Shown here one piece after another: positions 46,201 through 54,899 of a stretch of 64,000 nt of DNA. Within the stretch, counting starts at the first letter, position 1. The number at the start of each line of letters is the position of its first letter. Source of the DNA: JBBQWT01 sp038210375 (lineage in GTDB: Bacteria > Acidobacteriota > Terriglobia > Terriglobales > Acidobacteriaceae); contig JBBQWT010000002.1 of NCBI GenBank assembly GCA_038210375.1, forward strand, positions 62,001 to 126,000. The letters run 5' to 3'. The notes under the pieces were generated by a model. That model worked only from the letters and a program-made list of their open reading frames with translations, had not been told where the DNA came from and made no database searches. A program made the translations under genes and the position numbers.

Positions 46201-48790
46201 GGAAGGCTACAACCGGTTGGTGGACGGAAGTGGTCGGGGCTCGGCGGTTGTAGATATTGGGGCCTACGAGTACCAGGGAACCACCACCATGACAGTGGCC
46301 CCGGTGGCGCTTAGTTTTCCGGATCAAAAGGTTGGGACTGCCTCGGCTCCGGCCGAGGTCCTGGTCAATAATACCGGCGCCAATCCCCTGCTGTTGGGCT
46401 TTCAGATTGGGCCCGACTACTCTTTCACGACCGATTGCGTTCCGCATTCTGTCGCTCCGGCCGCAACTTGCAAGTTGCGCGTGAGCTTTTTCCCCACCAG
46501 CGCAGGCGCTCACCCTGAAAGCCTGGTTCTTAAATCAAACACGGGCAGCGACATTACCATTTCCCTGCAGGGCAACGGTATTACCCCCGCCGTCCAGTTG
46601 TCGCCTAATCCGCTGGTTTTCCCCGATCAGGCGGTAGGCTCGGCTAGCTTGCCTCAGCCGGTCACCCTGCAGAACACCGGCCCTGCAACTCTTAACGTCA
46701 CCAGCATTGCCGCCGTGGGTGACTTCAGCCAAACTAACAATTGCTCGGTGGTCCCTCCCGGCGGCTCTTGCTCGATCAGCGCCGTGTTCACGCCTGGAGC
46801 CCGCGGCGCCAGAACAGGGTCATTGCAGATCACCGATGATGCTCCGGGAAGTCCTCACAGCGCAGCTCTCTCGGGTAAAGGGATCGGGCCCGAGGTCTTA
46901 TTTACGCCATCCCCGCTAACTTTTGGCGACCAGCCGGTGAACAGCACCAGTCCGCCCCAGAACCTTACCCTCACCAACAACGGGGAACTGGATCTTCATA
47001 TCAGCAGCATCACCAGCACCTCTGAGTTCTCCCAGACTAACAATTGCCCCGTGGGATCCGCGCTTGCGCCTGGTGCCTCCTGTATGGTGGCCATTCAATT
47101 TCAGCCGTTAGTTGTTAATCAGCGATTTGGTTATCTGATTGTCAATTCCGATACCGTTCCCGGCTATCGCCAGGCGAGCCTGATGGGCAATGGCGTGGGC
47201 GGGGCTGTTTCCCTTTCCCCCCGTTCGCTGACATTCTCTACCCCGGTAGTAGTAGGAACTTCGGGTGCTCCGCTTCGCATGCTTCTCAGAAATGTGGGCA
47301 ATGCTCCCCTGCTGATCTCCAGCATCAGCACTACGGGAGACTTTTCCCAGACGAACAATTGTGGAACTAGCGTCGATCAGGGTTATTCCTGTTCCATTTA
47401 TGTTACTTTTGCGCCGCTATCCGCAGGCTCCATCTCCGGATCACTGTTCATTTACCAGAACTCCGCAGTCTCGCCGACCACCGCCTCCTTAAAGGGCACT
47501 GCATTAAGCAGCTTCCCGGTTCCCGTACTGTCGTCTCTTTCCCCAGGTGGGTTTCTGCTGAACGCCGCCGGCTCCAAGACCTTGACATTGAACGGATCGA
47601 ATTTTTTCGCGCAGTCAACAGTGACGTGGAACGGGATTGCACGTGACGCGGCGTTCGTGAACTCTGGGCAGCTCACCGTTAATGTCTCTGATGCAGACGT
47701 ATCCAAGAGTGGTGACGCAGTGGTTGTGGTACATAATCCCGCTCCCGGTGGCGGAGATTCGGCGTCCCTGCGAGTGGTGGTGTATCAATCGGTGCCCATT
47801 TCTGCCCGTTCCATGGTGTTCGATTCGACCCGCCAGGTTTTGTACGCCGGAGTAGATGCTTCGGCAGCCACCAATGCCAATTGGATCGTGAAGATCGACC
47901 CCGTCACCGGAGGTGTCACACAATTTGTGTTTACCGGAACGGGAAGCAGTCCGGACTACCTGAAGTTGACCGCCGATGGCCAGTTCCTTTACGCGGGGCT
48001 CAACCCCATCGGCTACGGTTCGGTTGTGCGCATCAATCTGGCGACCGGCGGCATCGATGAAACCATTCCCCTGGGTTCTGATTCGTACGGCTATAGATAT
48101 AGTGTGGCAGCGTTGGCAGTACTCCCCGGGTTTCCTCGCTCGGTGGCGGTCGATAAAACAAGCCCTTACCTTCGTGACGGAATAACGATTTATGATGATT
48201 TAACCCCAAGGGCCACTAGCGTTCCCCCTACAGGCTTTTTTAACCTCTATAGCCTGCTTTTTTTCCCGGATGCTACTCAGGCAATTGGTAACGACGGTTC
48301 CAGCAGCGCCAACGCTCTATATCGATTTACCGTAGACAACGGCGGAATCCAGTTACGCGATTACACAAACAACCTTGGCGGAGCAACCCTCTCCACGGAC
48401 GGCAAGCGAGTGTACGTCACGAATCTAGCTCGGGTGATCGACCCTGCCAACCTGACGGTTGTGGGATCTTTTAACTCTGTGCCAAATGAAAGCGGAGCGC
48501 AATCGATCGCCGGAGATGCGGTCACTGATCGGGCATTTCTTCTGAGCTATGGCTATGGAACAGGAGGAACCCGACTCGCACAAATTTTTGCTGCTGATGC
48601 GAAGACCTTCTCCCTCCTCGGATATTTTGAAATCCCATTAGCTACATCTTCCGGATCAGCCACGAACCTCGTTCGGTTCGGAACGGATGGCCTTGCATTT
48701 CGAATCTTCAACCCCTATCCCAACCCTTATGATCCCCCCGACCAGGTCATTATTCTGCATTCGAGTCTGGTAGGCCCTCCGGCGCCATAG
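43280..48790 (+). CDS. Giant secreted multi-domain repeat protein
   Basis: An 1836-aa exported protein with a signal peptide (LYSALALMFLFAGSSLMAVAA). Order: six repeats of about 96 aa (about 27-610, each with GSIDEYAIYAG, YDLGAQH and YVRLWSHLSGNWVYNDYTY); a right-handed beta-helix (pectin-lyase/NosD-like, about 615-1000, VPADQSTIQAAI and many GN.I..N turns); four HYDIN/choice-of-anchor-D-type immunoglobulin domains (about 1005-1410, SFPDQ(K/A)VG...SFTTDC, DFSQTNNC); a TIG-like domain (PVLSSLSPGGFLL); and a beta-propeller-like tail. ATG 43280 has AAGGAG eight bases upstream. It is probably a cell-surface or extracellular binding protein; no enzyme site is evident. Confidence 0.9.
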   Translation: MKRHNCLYSALALMFLFAGSSLMAVAADTPAAMSSPTPGSTLASTTQTFTWNAATGSIDEYAIYAGSTAGGYDLGAQHVPASSLSYTFTTLPGNSSTIYVRLWSHLSGDWVYIDYTFKSVNAGATATMSSPTPGSTLLSTTQIFTWNAGSGSIDEYAIYAGTTLGAYDLGAQHLSASTLSYSFGNLPGGGSIIYVRLWSHLSGNWVYNDYTYAGCSSCTASVPATMNGPTPGSTLTSTTQTFTWNAGTGSIDEYAIYAGSTAGAYDLGAQHVPATTRAYSFSNLPGNGSTIYVRLWTHLSGNWVYNDYTYKSVPAGAAATMSSPAPGSALATNTQTFTWKAGTGSIDEYAIYAGTTAGAYDLGAQHISASTLSYSFGNLPGGGSTIYIRLWSHLSGNWVYNDYTYAGCTSCTVPVPATMNSPTPGSTLTSTSPVFTWNAGTGSIDEYAIYAGSTGPGAYDLGAQHVSASTLSYSFANLPANGGIIYVRLWSHLSGNWVYNDYTYRTCYACSTNFAAFMRIPSPDYPYKLTSTTQTFTWYPATGDFDEYAIYAGNTPGGYDLGAEHLPTSTLSYTFSNLPGYGNDFYIRLWTHLSGNWVYRDYTYTSCSNCVPPQTIHVPADQSTIQAAITAVSDGSTILVAAGTYKENINFKGKAVTISSDDGPATTIIDGGLKGAVVTFKNSEGNGSVLNGFTIQNGSVTSFSGAGIVISHASPKITHNVITNNPGCGYGEGIGIDYGSPIIQGNTISANGSAISAYCNSQGAAIHVDGNSSPQILDNQISGNQGSSVIEFYSTVGGLLQGNSITGNIGAPISSVTSPHPDIIQNVITGNTSVGGGAIYLDSIYRASPSSVLNNTIAANKGTGSYISAAVEISENDSLVRVLNNVISTQPNQAGMNCKAYPDSNVPSVISHNDIFSPGAAAFLGTCASQSGVNGNIAVDPGFVDPARNFHPAASSPLIDAGDNSAASLPPNDLEGYNRLVDGSGRGSAVVDIGAYEYQGTTTMTVAPVALSFPDQKVGTASAPAEVLVNNTGANPLLLGFQIGPDYSFTTDCVPHSVAPAATCKLRVSFFPTSAGAHPESLVLKSNTGSDITISLQGNGITPAVQLSPNPLVFPDQAVGSASLPQPVTLQNTGPATLNVTSIAAVGDFSQTNNCSVVPPGGSCSISAVFTPGARGARTGSLQITDDAPGSPHSAALSGKGIGPEVLFTPSPLTFGDQPVNSTSPPQNLTLTNNGELDLHISSITSTSEFSQTNNCPVGSALAPGASCMVAIQFQPLVVNQRFGYLIVNSDTVPGYRQASLMGNGVGGAVSLSPRSLTFSTPVVVGTSGAPLRMLLRNVGNAPLLISSISTTGDFSQTNNCGTSVDQGYSCSIYVTFAPLSAGSISGSLFIYQNSAVSPTTASLKGTALSSFPVPVLSSLSPGGFLLNAAGSKTLTLNGSNFFAQSTVTWNGIARDAAFVNSGQLTVNVSDADVSKSGDAVVVVHNPAPGGGDSASLRVVVYQSVPISARSMVFDSTRQVLYAGVDASAATNANWIVKIDPVTGGVTQFVFTGTGSSPDYLKLTADGQFLYAGLNPIGYGSVVRINLATGGIDETIPLGSDSYGYRYSVAALAVLPGFPRSVAVDKTSPYLRDGITIYDDLTPRATSVPPTGFFNLYSLLFFPDATQAIGNDGSSSANALYRFTVDNGGIQLRDYTNNLGGATLSTDGKRVYVTNLARVIDPANLTVVGSFNSVPNESGAQSIAGDAVTDRAFLLSYGYGTGGTRLAQIFAADAKTFSLLGYFEIPLATSSGSATNLVRFGTDGLAFRIFNPYPNPYDPPDQVIILHSSLVGPPAP
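43360..45110 (+). repeat. Six tandem in-frame repeats of about 290 bp
   Basis: Units start near 43360, 43651, 43938, 44229, 44517 and 44820. The middle units are most alike at base level, and alternate units share the same linker (a KSV.AGA type and a Cys-containing AGC(S/T)SC type), so duplication by pairs is suggested. The sixth unit is the most divergent. Confidence 0.85.
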
Positions 48791-49290
48791 GTAGTGGTTT
48801 GACGCGATCACCTCACGGCCTGGGTAAATTGTGGCGTTCACCGATGAACCATTGAACCGGGCTGATCTCCATTACCTCGGTGCACTGCGCCCCCAGGAGT
48901 CCAGCGGGGGGGAGGCGCGCGCCTTCTTTAAGCTTAGCCGCCCATACCCGCCCACGGGGAGTTGATGTCATCGCCTACGGCTAAGGCAGGACGTCCTGAT
49001 GGAGCGGTGAACTAAACCAGATTGGCGTCAGGGAGAAAACCCATGCCATCGCCCCATAAGGGTCACTTTCAGGATCAAGGACTTAGCAGCAAGCCAAAGA
49101 CTGACTATCGCCGCAGGAAAACGCCCTCGGTCTTCCCCTTGGTGCGGCCACCCCCAACCCCAAACCAGCGCCTGGAGATTTTCGGGGTACAGCACTCAGG
49201 AGCCACCCGGAAGCGCGGGAGCAGCAAACTGAAACTGACGCGCTTGGCTCCAAAGATGCGTCTAACCACAGCTCCCACTTAGACTTAAGA
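48791..49290. other. Intergenic stretch before tRNA-Lys
   Basis: This 500-base stretch follows the giant secreted protein. The only open frame of note (49022-49282, plus) is arginine/proline-rich without a ribosome site or conserved pattern, and I do not accept it. No terminator hairpin with a T-run was found. Confidence 0.35.
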
Positions 49291-49366
<76 letters not shown>

Positions 49367-49567
49367 CTTGGACAAGGCCAGGAAGGATTCGTCACTAACT
49401 TGAAGACGACTAGTCGAGTTTAGCACAACCTTCCTGACTTCCCTCTCAACCCACCCCGGCCCACCGGCGTCGCTTTATTACCTGCGTAACTTTGCCCACG
49501 GTTAGAAACAGGTTAGAGTTACTTCAATGATTCACGCTTTACATTTTCAACATCTACCAGGGGAAAC

Positions 49568-49951
49568 ATGGGACGTCGTCGCGATCAACGCAAATCGTTA
49601 GTCTTACCGGTCAGAGTTTTGGGGACTGATATTAATGGCAATCCGTTTTCCCAGACCTGCTGCACTTTGGACCTCAATCCCAAGGGCGCCAAGTTGTGTG
49701 GAGTACGCTGCCTCACCGCCAAGGGAGACGTCATTAACCTGCAATACAAGACCAGCCGCGCGCCTTTCGAGGTTGTCTGGGTGGGCGAAGCGAAGTCTGC
49801 GCGCGACGGCCAACTGGGCGTCCGCGCCATCGATCCCAGAAACAAATTCTGGGGATTCGATATTGACTACAATCCCGTGGACGATTTCGTCATCTCTTCA
49901 CAGCCGCCCGGCCAGGGGGAAACCAAAACCAGCGCGGGCGCCGCCGGGTAA
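49568..49951 (+). CDS. PilZ-domain protein
   Basis: A 127-aa single-domain protein. It begins RRRDQRKSLVLPVRVLG (the RxxxR-type c-di-GMP arginines are seen as R3-R8) and continues TLDLNPKGAKLCGVRCLTAKGDVINL and FEVVWVGEAK, fitting the PilZ barrel, where (D/N)xSxxG is the second motif; here it reads DLNPKG, so the Ser is replaced by Pro. Ligand binding may therefore be altered. It lies alone between the tRNA and the amidase. Confidence 0.8.
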   Translation: MGRRRDQRKSLVLPVRVLGTDINGNPFSQTCCTLDLNPKGAKLCGVRCLTAKGDVINLQYKTSRAPFEVVWVGEAKSARDGQLGVRAIDPRNKFWGFDIDYNPVDDFVISSQPPGQGETKTSAGAAG

Positions 49952-50104
49952 GAGCGAACGCATTCAAACTAAGCTACTGAAAAGCCGCGCCGGTTAAGGC
50001 CCGGCTCATTCTGGTCGAACGCTCGGATGGTCGACTTCAGGCGCGGTCTTTGTGGATTAACTACACGCAATATCAATTTCTTGCGTTAGCCCTCCCTCGT
50101 AGTT

Positions 50105-50166
50105 GTCATTCTGACGATCCCCGGCTTCCCCGGGGTGAGGAAGAACCCTTACGTTCCACAAACCTT
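50105..50166. repeat. Intergenic repeat, copy 1
   Basis: The stretch TCTGACGAtCCCcGG...CGGGGTGAGGAAGAACCC, with a GC dyad (CCCCGG/CCGGGG) in its centre, recurs at 52273. It lies between the PilZ gene and the amidase stop, so it may act as a leftward transcript end for the amidase. Confidence 0.55.
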
Positions 50167-50219
50167 TCGCTTGCGGTTTGGTTCGAACCCACAGTCCACC
50201 CCGGTGATCGCAGAACCAG

Positions 50220-51743
50220 CTAGCCCAGGCTAGGCCGCTGCCGGTGCCAGTCGGTATTTTCCTGGAAAGCATTGGCCGCCACCACCACCACGGCGTCGTT
50301 GAGCGGACGTCCCACAAACTGAATTCCCACCGGCAACTTGTTCGACCACCCACAGGGAACGCTCACCGCCGGCAGACCGCAGAAGTTTCCGATGCCGCCC
50401 AGCGGGTCGGCGAACGACAGGCCGGTCTCAAGGTTGGTATCCAGGGGGGACGCTGTGACCGGCAGAGACGCTGCCACCAGCACGTCGTATCGATCGAAAA
50501 GATGGTTCATTTTTTTCTGCAGTACCCCGCGGATGCGCATCGCCCTCACGAAATCCGACGATGGTATCTGCTGGTTGATGTACCCGCCAATCCTGCCCAA
50601 GGGATCGGCCAGCTCATCCACCTTGCCGGAATCGATCAGCGACTCAAACGCCGCCGCGCCTTCCACCGAAATCACGATTCCCGCCGCCGTCTCCCACGGC
50701 CCTTCGGGAAGCGCCGCCACATCGATGCCGGCAACATGCTCGCCCAGCACCGCCCGGGCCTGGGTCAACGATTCGGCGATGTCGGCGGGTACGCTCTTCC
50801 ATGCGTTGTTCAGCCACCCCACGCGAATCTGTTTAGGAGAGATGATGCGGGCGTCGCTGACTCTCGGCGCCGCCGCACCCGAAGTTGGAACGTCGGCCGG
50901 CCGCCGGTGTCCCCTGCCCGGCGCCGCGTGGACTGCGGCCGCACCAGTGACGGGGAGTCCCGGCAGCGGCAGTCCAGGATGAAACTCGGCGTCGCCCGCG
51001 GGCAGCGATGCCGGGTCCAATGGATCGTGCCCGGCGATATAGGCAAGCACAATCGCGCAATCGTCGGCGGTGCGTCCCATGGGCCCGATCTTATCCATCG
51101 AGTATGACAATGCCATAGCCCCGTGCCGGCTGACCCGGCCGTAGGTTGGCCGCAAGCCGGAAATGCCCGTGAACGACGAAGGACAGATGATCGATCCCCA
51201 GGTTTCAGTCCCAATAGCAAAGGCCGCCATCGCCGCCGAGACGATGGCCGCTGATCCGCTGGACGAGCCGCACGTCCAGCAGCTTTCATTCCATGGGTTT
51301 TTGGCGGCGCCGCTCACCGACGCCGATGCGTAGCGATATCCCATGCCGCCGGCCAGCTCGATCATCGCCGACTTTCCCAGCAGCACCGCGCCCGCCTCGC
51401 GCAACCGCCTGATCACGGTGGCATCGAAATCAAACTTCTGCCCGCTATAAGGACGCGCGCCCCATCCCGTGGGATATCCCGCAACCGACAGCAGATCTTT
51501 GGCGGCGTAAGGGATGCCATGCAGCGGCCCGCGGTATTTCCCAGCCGCAATTTCACTTTCCGCGGCGCGCGCCTGCTCCATGGCCAGCTCCGGCAGCAGC
51601 AGCGCATACGCGTTCAATCGCGGGCCCAGGCGCTGGCTGCGTTCCAGGTAACTTTGAGTCAGCTCAACCGAAGAAATCTGCCGCGAGCGTATTTTGCCCG
51701 CCAGCTCGCGAATGGGAAGATAAAGAACGCCTTCGCTAAGCAT
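50220..51743 (-). CDS. Amidase signature-family enzyme
   Basis: A 507-aa amidase. Catalytic Lys is in IPYAAKDLL near residue 85, the cis-Ser in CGSSSGSAA near 163, and the nucleophile in IGTETWGSIICPSSF near 183; Trp occupies the position that is Asp or Gly in most relatives. A Pro/Ala/Arg-rich insertion of about 45 residues lies near 255-300 (after HPGLPLPGLP). ATG 51743 overlaps the upstream gene by eight bases. It hydrolyses an amide of unknown identity; a GatA role is unlikely because no gatB/C neighbours exist. Confidence 0.9.
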   Translation of the reverse strand: MLSEGVLYLPIRELAGKIRSRQISSVELTQSYLERSQRLGPRLNAYALLLPELAMEQARAAESEIAAGKYRGPLHGIPYAAKDLLSVAGYPTGWGARPYSGQKFDFDATVIRRLREAGAVLLGKSAMIELAGGMGYRYASASVSGAAKNPWNESCWTCGSSSGSAAIVSAAMAAFAIGTETWGSIICPSSFTGISGLRPTYGRVSRHGAMALSYSMDKIGPMGRTADDCAIVLAYIAGHDPLDPASLPAGDAEFHPGLPLPGLPVTGAAAVHAAPGRGHRRPADVPTSGAAAPRVSDARIISPKQIRVGWLNNAWKSVPADIAESLTQARAVLGEHVAGIDVAALPEGPWETAAGIVISVEGAAAFESLIDSGKVDELADPLGRIGGYINQQIPSSDFVRAMRIRGVLQKKMNHLFDRYDVLVAASLPVTASPLDTNLETGLSFADPLGGIGNFCGLPAVSVPCGWSNKLPVGIQFVGRPLNDAVVVVAANAFQENTDWHRQRPSLG

Positions 51744-52155
51744 GCTCGGCGCCTTTCTCCACGAGGACATGCAGCACCGTGGCAGGCTCGTCGGAATTGA
51801 TCAGGGGAAAGGCGCGAAAATCCGCAAGGGAGGGCTGGCCCTCGCGCAGCAGCCGCTCGATATCAGTCTTCTGTTCGCTGGAAAGCCGGTGACCATGCCT
51901 GCGCAGGATGGCCGACATGCGCGCCTCAACCTCGGCATGATCGTCGGGAGACAGCGGCTTTGAAGGCGGCGATGATGAGACAGCATCTTTGCGAACCCCA
52001 TCTGACGTGGCAGCGGGATTAGGCGGAGCGACCGTGCCTTCAGTCTGCGCCGCGCCGTGAGCGCCCAACACCGCCGCCGAAGCCGCCGCAAGCATGGCGT
52101 TGCGAGCAAATTCTCGTCGTGAAATTAATTTCTTGTCGTCCTCCAACATGCCCAT
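51736..52155 (-). CDS. Twin-arginine-signal hypothetical protein coupled to amidase
   Basis: A 139-aa protein with a twin-arginine-like signal (ISRREFARNAMLAAASAAVLG). The mature part is short: a proline/serine linker and two helices (HAEVEARMSAILRRHG and EQKTDIERLLREG). It ends inside the amidase start (eight-base overlap), so it is likely co-translated with it. I recall similar small Tat proteins before amidases in Acidobacteria but no function. ATG 52149 is an equally good start. Confidence 0.75.
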   Translation of the reverse strand: MGMLEDDKKLISRREFARNAMLAAASAAVLGAHGAAQTEGTVAPPNPAATSDGVRKDAVSSSPPSKPLSPDDHAEVEARMSAILRRHGHRLSSEQKTDIERLLREGQPSLADFRAFPLINSDEPATVLHVLVEKGAEHA

Positions 52156-52272
52156 CACCCCCGCATCGCCGCGAGAATAGCGCATGCCATAGCCATCGTC
52201 AATGAGACCAATCAGCAAAATCAGCTTTCAGCTTCTTATTAGACTGTTCCGGGAAGGAAATCTGAATAACAG

Positions 52273-52335
52273 TTTTCATCTGACGACCCCCAGTTTTATC
52301 GGGGTGAGGAAGAACCCCCTGCTGTTCAACGAATC
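52273..52335. repeat. Intergenic repeat, copy 2
   Basis: A relative of the element at 50105: TCTGACGACCCC, a short spacer, then CGGGGTGAGGAAGAACCCC. It sits upstream of the Tat-signal gene. With copy 1 it brackets the amidase pair. Confidence 0.55.
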
Positions 52336-52451
52336 TGTCCCTCTGTTGAGTTCTTTAAGCAGGCTTTCGCTGGTGATTGGAGAACTACGGTGCAAACGAT
52401 GCAACCAATAGGGAAAGATACGTTGGCGTTGAAAGAGCTTAGCGCCCCTCG

Positions 52452-52754
52452 CTACAAGACCCTGCGAAGTTTGGCAATCGCAATCAAAAGTGCCCCGCTA
52501 TTCGCCGCACACATCGAATAGATCCACAGCCACGCCGCGCTTTTCTTCCGATGGTAGATCTTATAAAGAATGAACATTGAAAGCCACATGGCGCTCAAAT
52601 CAAGGATAGCCAGAACTGGGGAATGGAAAATGAGGTGGTCGCCAAGATACGTTTCGTAAAAGCTCAGGGGCATCAGTTCGACTACGACTGCGCCCAACAG
52701 CAACAAAAGACCCACACCTCCATTCACCAGATTAAAGGGTTGAAGTTTTAACAT
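52452..52754 (-). CDS. Small membrane protein
   Basis: A 100-aa protein with three membrane helices (GGVGLLLLLGAVVVELMPL, SPVLAILDLSAMWLSMFILYKI and WLWIYSMCAANSGALLIAIA). AAAGAG precedes the ATG. No family is recognised. It follows a frameshifted small membrane gene by 21 bases in the same direction, perhaps once an operon. Confidence 0.6.
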   Translation of the reverse strand: MLKLQPFNLVNGGVGLLLLLGAVVVELMPLSFYETYLGDHLIFHSPVLAILDLSAMWLSMFILYKIYHRKKSAAWLWIYSMCAANSGALLIAIAKLRRVL

Positions 52755-52775
52755 ACTCTTTCGCCAGTCGCTTAA

Positions 52776-53011
52776 TTATCTGAACGCCCTCACCGCACTG
52801 ATCATGATGACCGGCAAGGCGAGCATAGACGTAAGTGCAAGACAAACCCACCAACGTGACCAGCCGTTCTACGGAGCCTCGCGCCAGAAGTCACGATATT
52901 GGGAATACTGCGTTCTTGGGGTTTGAAGTATCGAAACATGATGACCTGACTTCCGAAGTACATGTCGAATGCGTTAATTAGCAACCCCAAATAGAGCAAA
53001 AGGAACTGCAA
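52776..53011 (-). pseudogene. Frameshifted small membrane protein
   Basis: The ATG at 53011 gives MQFLLLYLGLLINAFDMYFG... to about SIPNIV, a convincing membrane segment, then the frame becomes Arg/Cys-rich nonsense. In another frame the sequence continues as NGWSRWWVCLALTSM and LPVIMISAVRAF before a TAA at 52778-52776, a plausible second membrane helix. A frameshift near 52860-52900 would explain this. Confidence 0.5.
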
Positions 53012-53123
53012 CCATAAATCCGACGTCAGTAAGTGGACTAATCATAGATGTTCCGAATAGTTGGAGTCTACGACAGTTACAACCAAGCAGGAAAGGTCAC
53101 CAAGCACGCTCAGGGCGGGCGCT

Positions 53124-54842
53124 CTAGAAGGTAAAAGCCAAACCGCCGCGCACCGAGCGCGCCGACTGCACCAGGTACAGCGTATTCCCGTCGGGCGCCA
53201 CCACCGGAACATAGCCCTCCGCAAGCAGGTTGCGGACATCGATCAGCAACTCCATCTTTCCCGGTAGGAACGAGCTGCCTGGAACCGGTTGGCGGACATA
53301 TAAATTCAGGAAAGGATCTGTGCGCCCCGGGGATTGGTTGAACGCATCCACCGGCGTCAGCGACTTACCGTTGGTCCACTTGTAGGAAGCGCCCCAGCGG
53401 GTGTGCGAGCCCGGCAGCCGGCCGGTCAGCTTGGCGGCCAACGCCTGGCGTTGCACGCTGTGCAGCGAAGCCTGGGTGCTTTCCCATGATTGATTGCGCG
53501 ACGGCTCGGCCAGGGCGCCCCCCATGCCGTAGTCGAAGGTGGCGGTAATGCTGTCAGTGAGCTGCCGCGCCAGCACCACCCGCATTCCGTTGGATTGCAG
53601 CATGCCGCCGTTATAAGTGAAGGTGCTCGATAATTCGTCCGGCAAAAACTCGCCGGAAGTTGCGTCCACGTTCCCTACTCCGACCAGCGCCAGGTTCTTT
53701 ACCCGGTCGGTGTAGTAAGCCAGTTGCACGCGGTTGCGGCCCAGGCGCCGCGAGATGGAAACCTCGTGGTGGTGGGCGTTTTCGATGCGCGGCTTGAAGT
53801 CATTGACCGAGATTCCGGGGACCTGCTCGGAATCTTCAGGGTCGCCGCTGAACATTCCTCCCGCCGGATGCGCGGTGGCATACCGGTATTCCACCACCGT
53901 GTCGGGGGTGGGAAGGAAATCCAGCGTCCCATATGGACGGAAGGCGCGCGCGCGTTTCATGAAGTGGACATCATGCATCTCCGCGCCATAGTGGATTTCG
54001 AGGTTGTCGGTCAGCGCGAAACCGTCGGCCACCGACAATGACAACACTCCCGCCAGCGCTCCATGCACCAGCGTTTCCGGAGGAGCAAAGCGCCGCGCGG
54101 TCACGCCAAACTCGGGGTGCGAACCGTTTTCGAATTGCCGGGAATAGGACGCGTGCACTACTCCGCTTGGGCTGCCGCTTCCATAGCCCATCGAAGCGTT
54201 GAGCGAAACCCGGTCGGCAGACGTGATGGGACTCTCCAACGCGAAGTTGGTGTTCATGTCCGAAGAGGTCCCGAAACCCTGGCCGCCGGATCCGCCTTCG
54301 ACCGCCAAAGTCGCTTTCAGCGGGGCGCTGTGGATTCCGTCGGCGCTCGACACCACTACGGTCCCATCGTCTAGCACGCGGAGAATGGGCCGGTTCGCGG
54401 CGGAACGCAGCGTCCATTTCCAATCATCATCCTGCGCCTGCACCGCCCTCCGAGCCGGCAGAATACTAAGCGCTTCGAACAGCGTGTTGACCGTCAGGTT
54501 GACCACCACGTGTGCGCCCGAATGCAGCAAAACGTTCTCGCGAAGGGCGGGCAGGAAGGAAGGCGCGCTCACTTTGACCAGGTATTTCCCCGGCTTCAGG
54601 TTAAGAATGGAATAGCGCCCGGAGCCATCGGTGAACAACAGCATGGCTTGGGCGATGTTGGCGGTAAAAACCTCGACGGGGACACCCATCTGCGGCTTGC
54701 CATGACTATCAGTGACCCGGCCCGAGATCGCTCCCCCGGAAACCGTGCCGCCGGAGGCCGAAGCCGCGCCCGCCGGCAACGCCAGCGTCACTGCCAGCAG
54801 CAGCATCGATGCGCAACTCGCAAGTGAGACTTTAGACTTCAT
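53124..54842 (-). CDS. Outer-membrane barrel protein with carboxypeptidase-regulatory-like N-terminal domain
   Basis: A 572-aa protein. Signal peptide (SMLLLAVTLALPAGAASA), then a carboxypeptidase-regulatory-like domain (about 35-115, ISGRVTDSHGKPQMGVPVEVF and YSILNLKPGKYLVKVSAPSF), then alternating beta strands typical of TonB-dependent-type barrels, ending in the aromatic AFTF. No plug domain is evident, so transport may differ from classical receptors. It lies 57 bases after the GWxTD gene in the same direction. Confidence 0.75.
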   Translation of the reverse strand: MKSKVSLASCASMLLLAVTLALPAGAASASGGTVSGGAISGRVTDSHGKPQMGVPVEVFTANIAQAMLLFTDGSGRYSILNLKPGKYLVKVSAPSFLPALRENVLLHSGAHVVVNLTVNTLFEALSILPARRAVQAQDDDWKWTLRSAANRPILRVLDDGTVVVSSADGIHSAPLKATLAVEGGSGGQGFGTSSDMNTNFALESPITSADRVSLNASMGYGSGSPSGVVHASYSRQFENGSHPEFGVTARRFAPPETLVHGALAGVLSLSVADGFALTDNLEIHYGAEMHDVHFMKRARAFRPYGTLDFLPTPDTVVEYRYATAHPAGGMFSGDPEDSEQVPGISVNDFKPRIENAHHHEVSISRRLGRNRVQLAYYTDRVKNLALVGVGNVDATSGEFLPDELSSTFTYNGGMLQSNGMRVVLARQLTDSITATFDYGMGGALAEPSRNQSWESTQASLHSVQRQALAAKLTGRLPGSHTRWGASYKWTNGKSLTPVDAFNQSPGRTDPFLNLYVRQPVPGSSFLPGKMELLIDVRNLLAEGYVPVVAPDGNTLYLVQSARSVRGGLAFTF

Positions 54843-54899
54843 CGCCCTCGTTCTGTAGCGCCTGGACTAGTCCCGGGCCCTAGCAATCCTCGCGAACGC

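Noticed and set aside
49022..49282. Arg/Pro-rich plus frame before tRNA-Lys
   Set aside because: No ribosome site or conservation pattern; composition is that of noncoding DNA.
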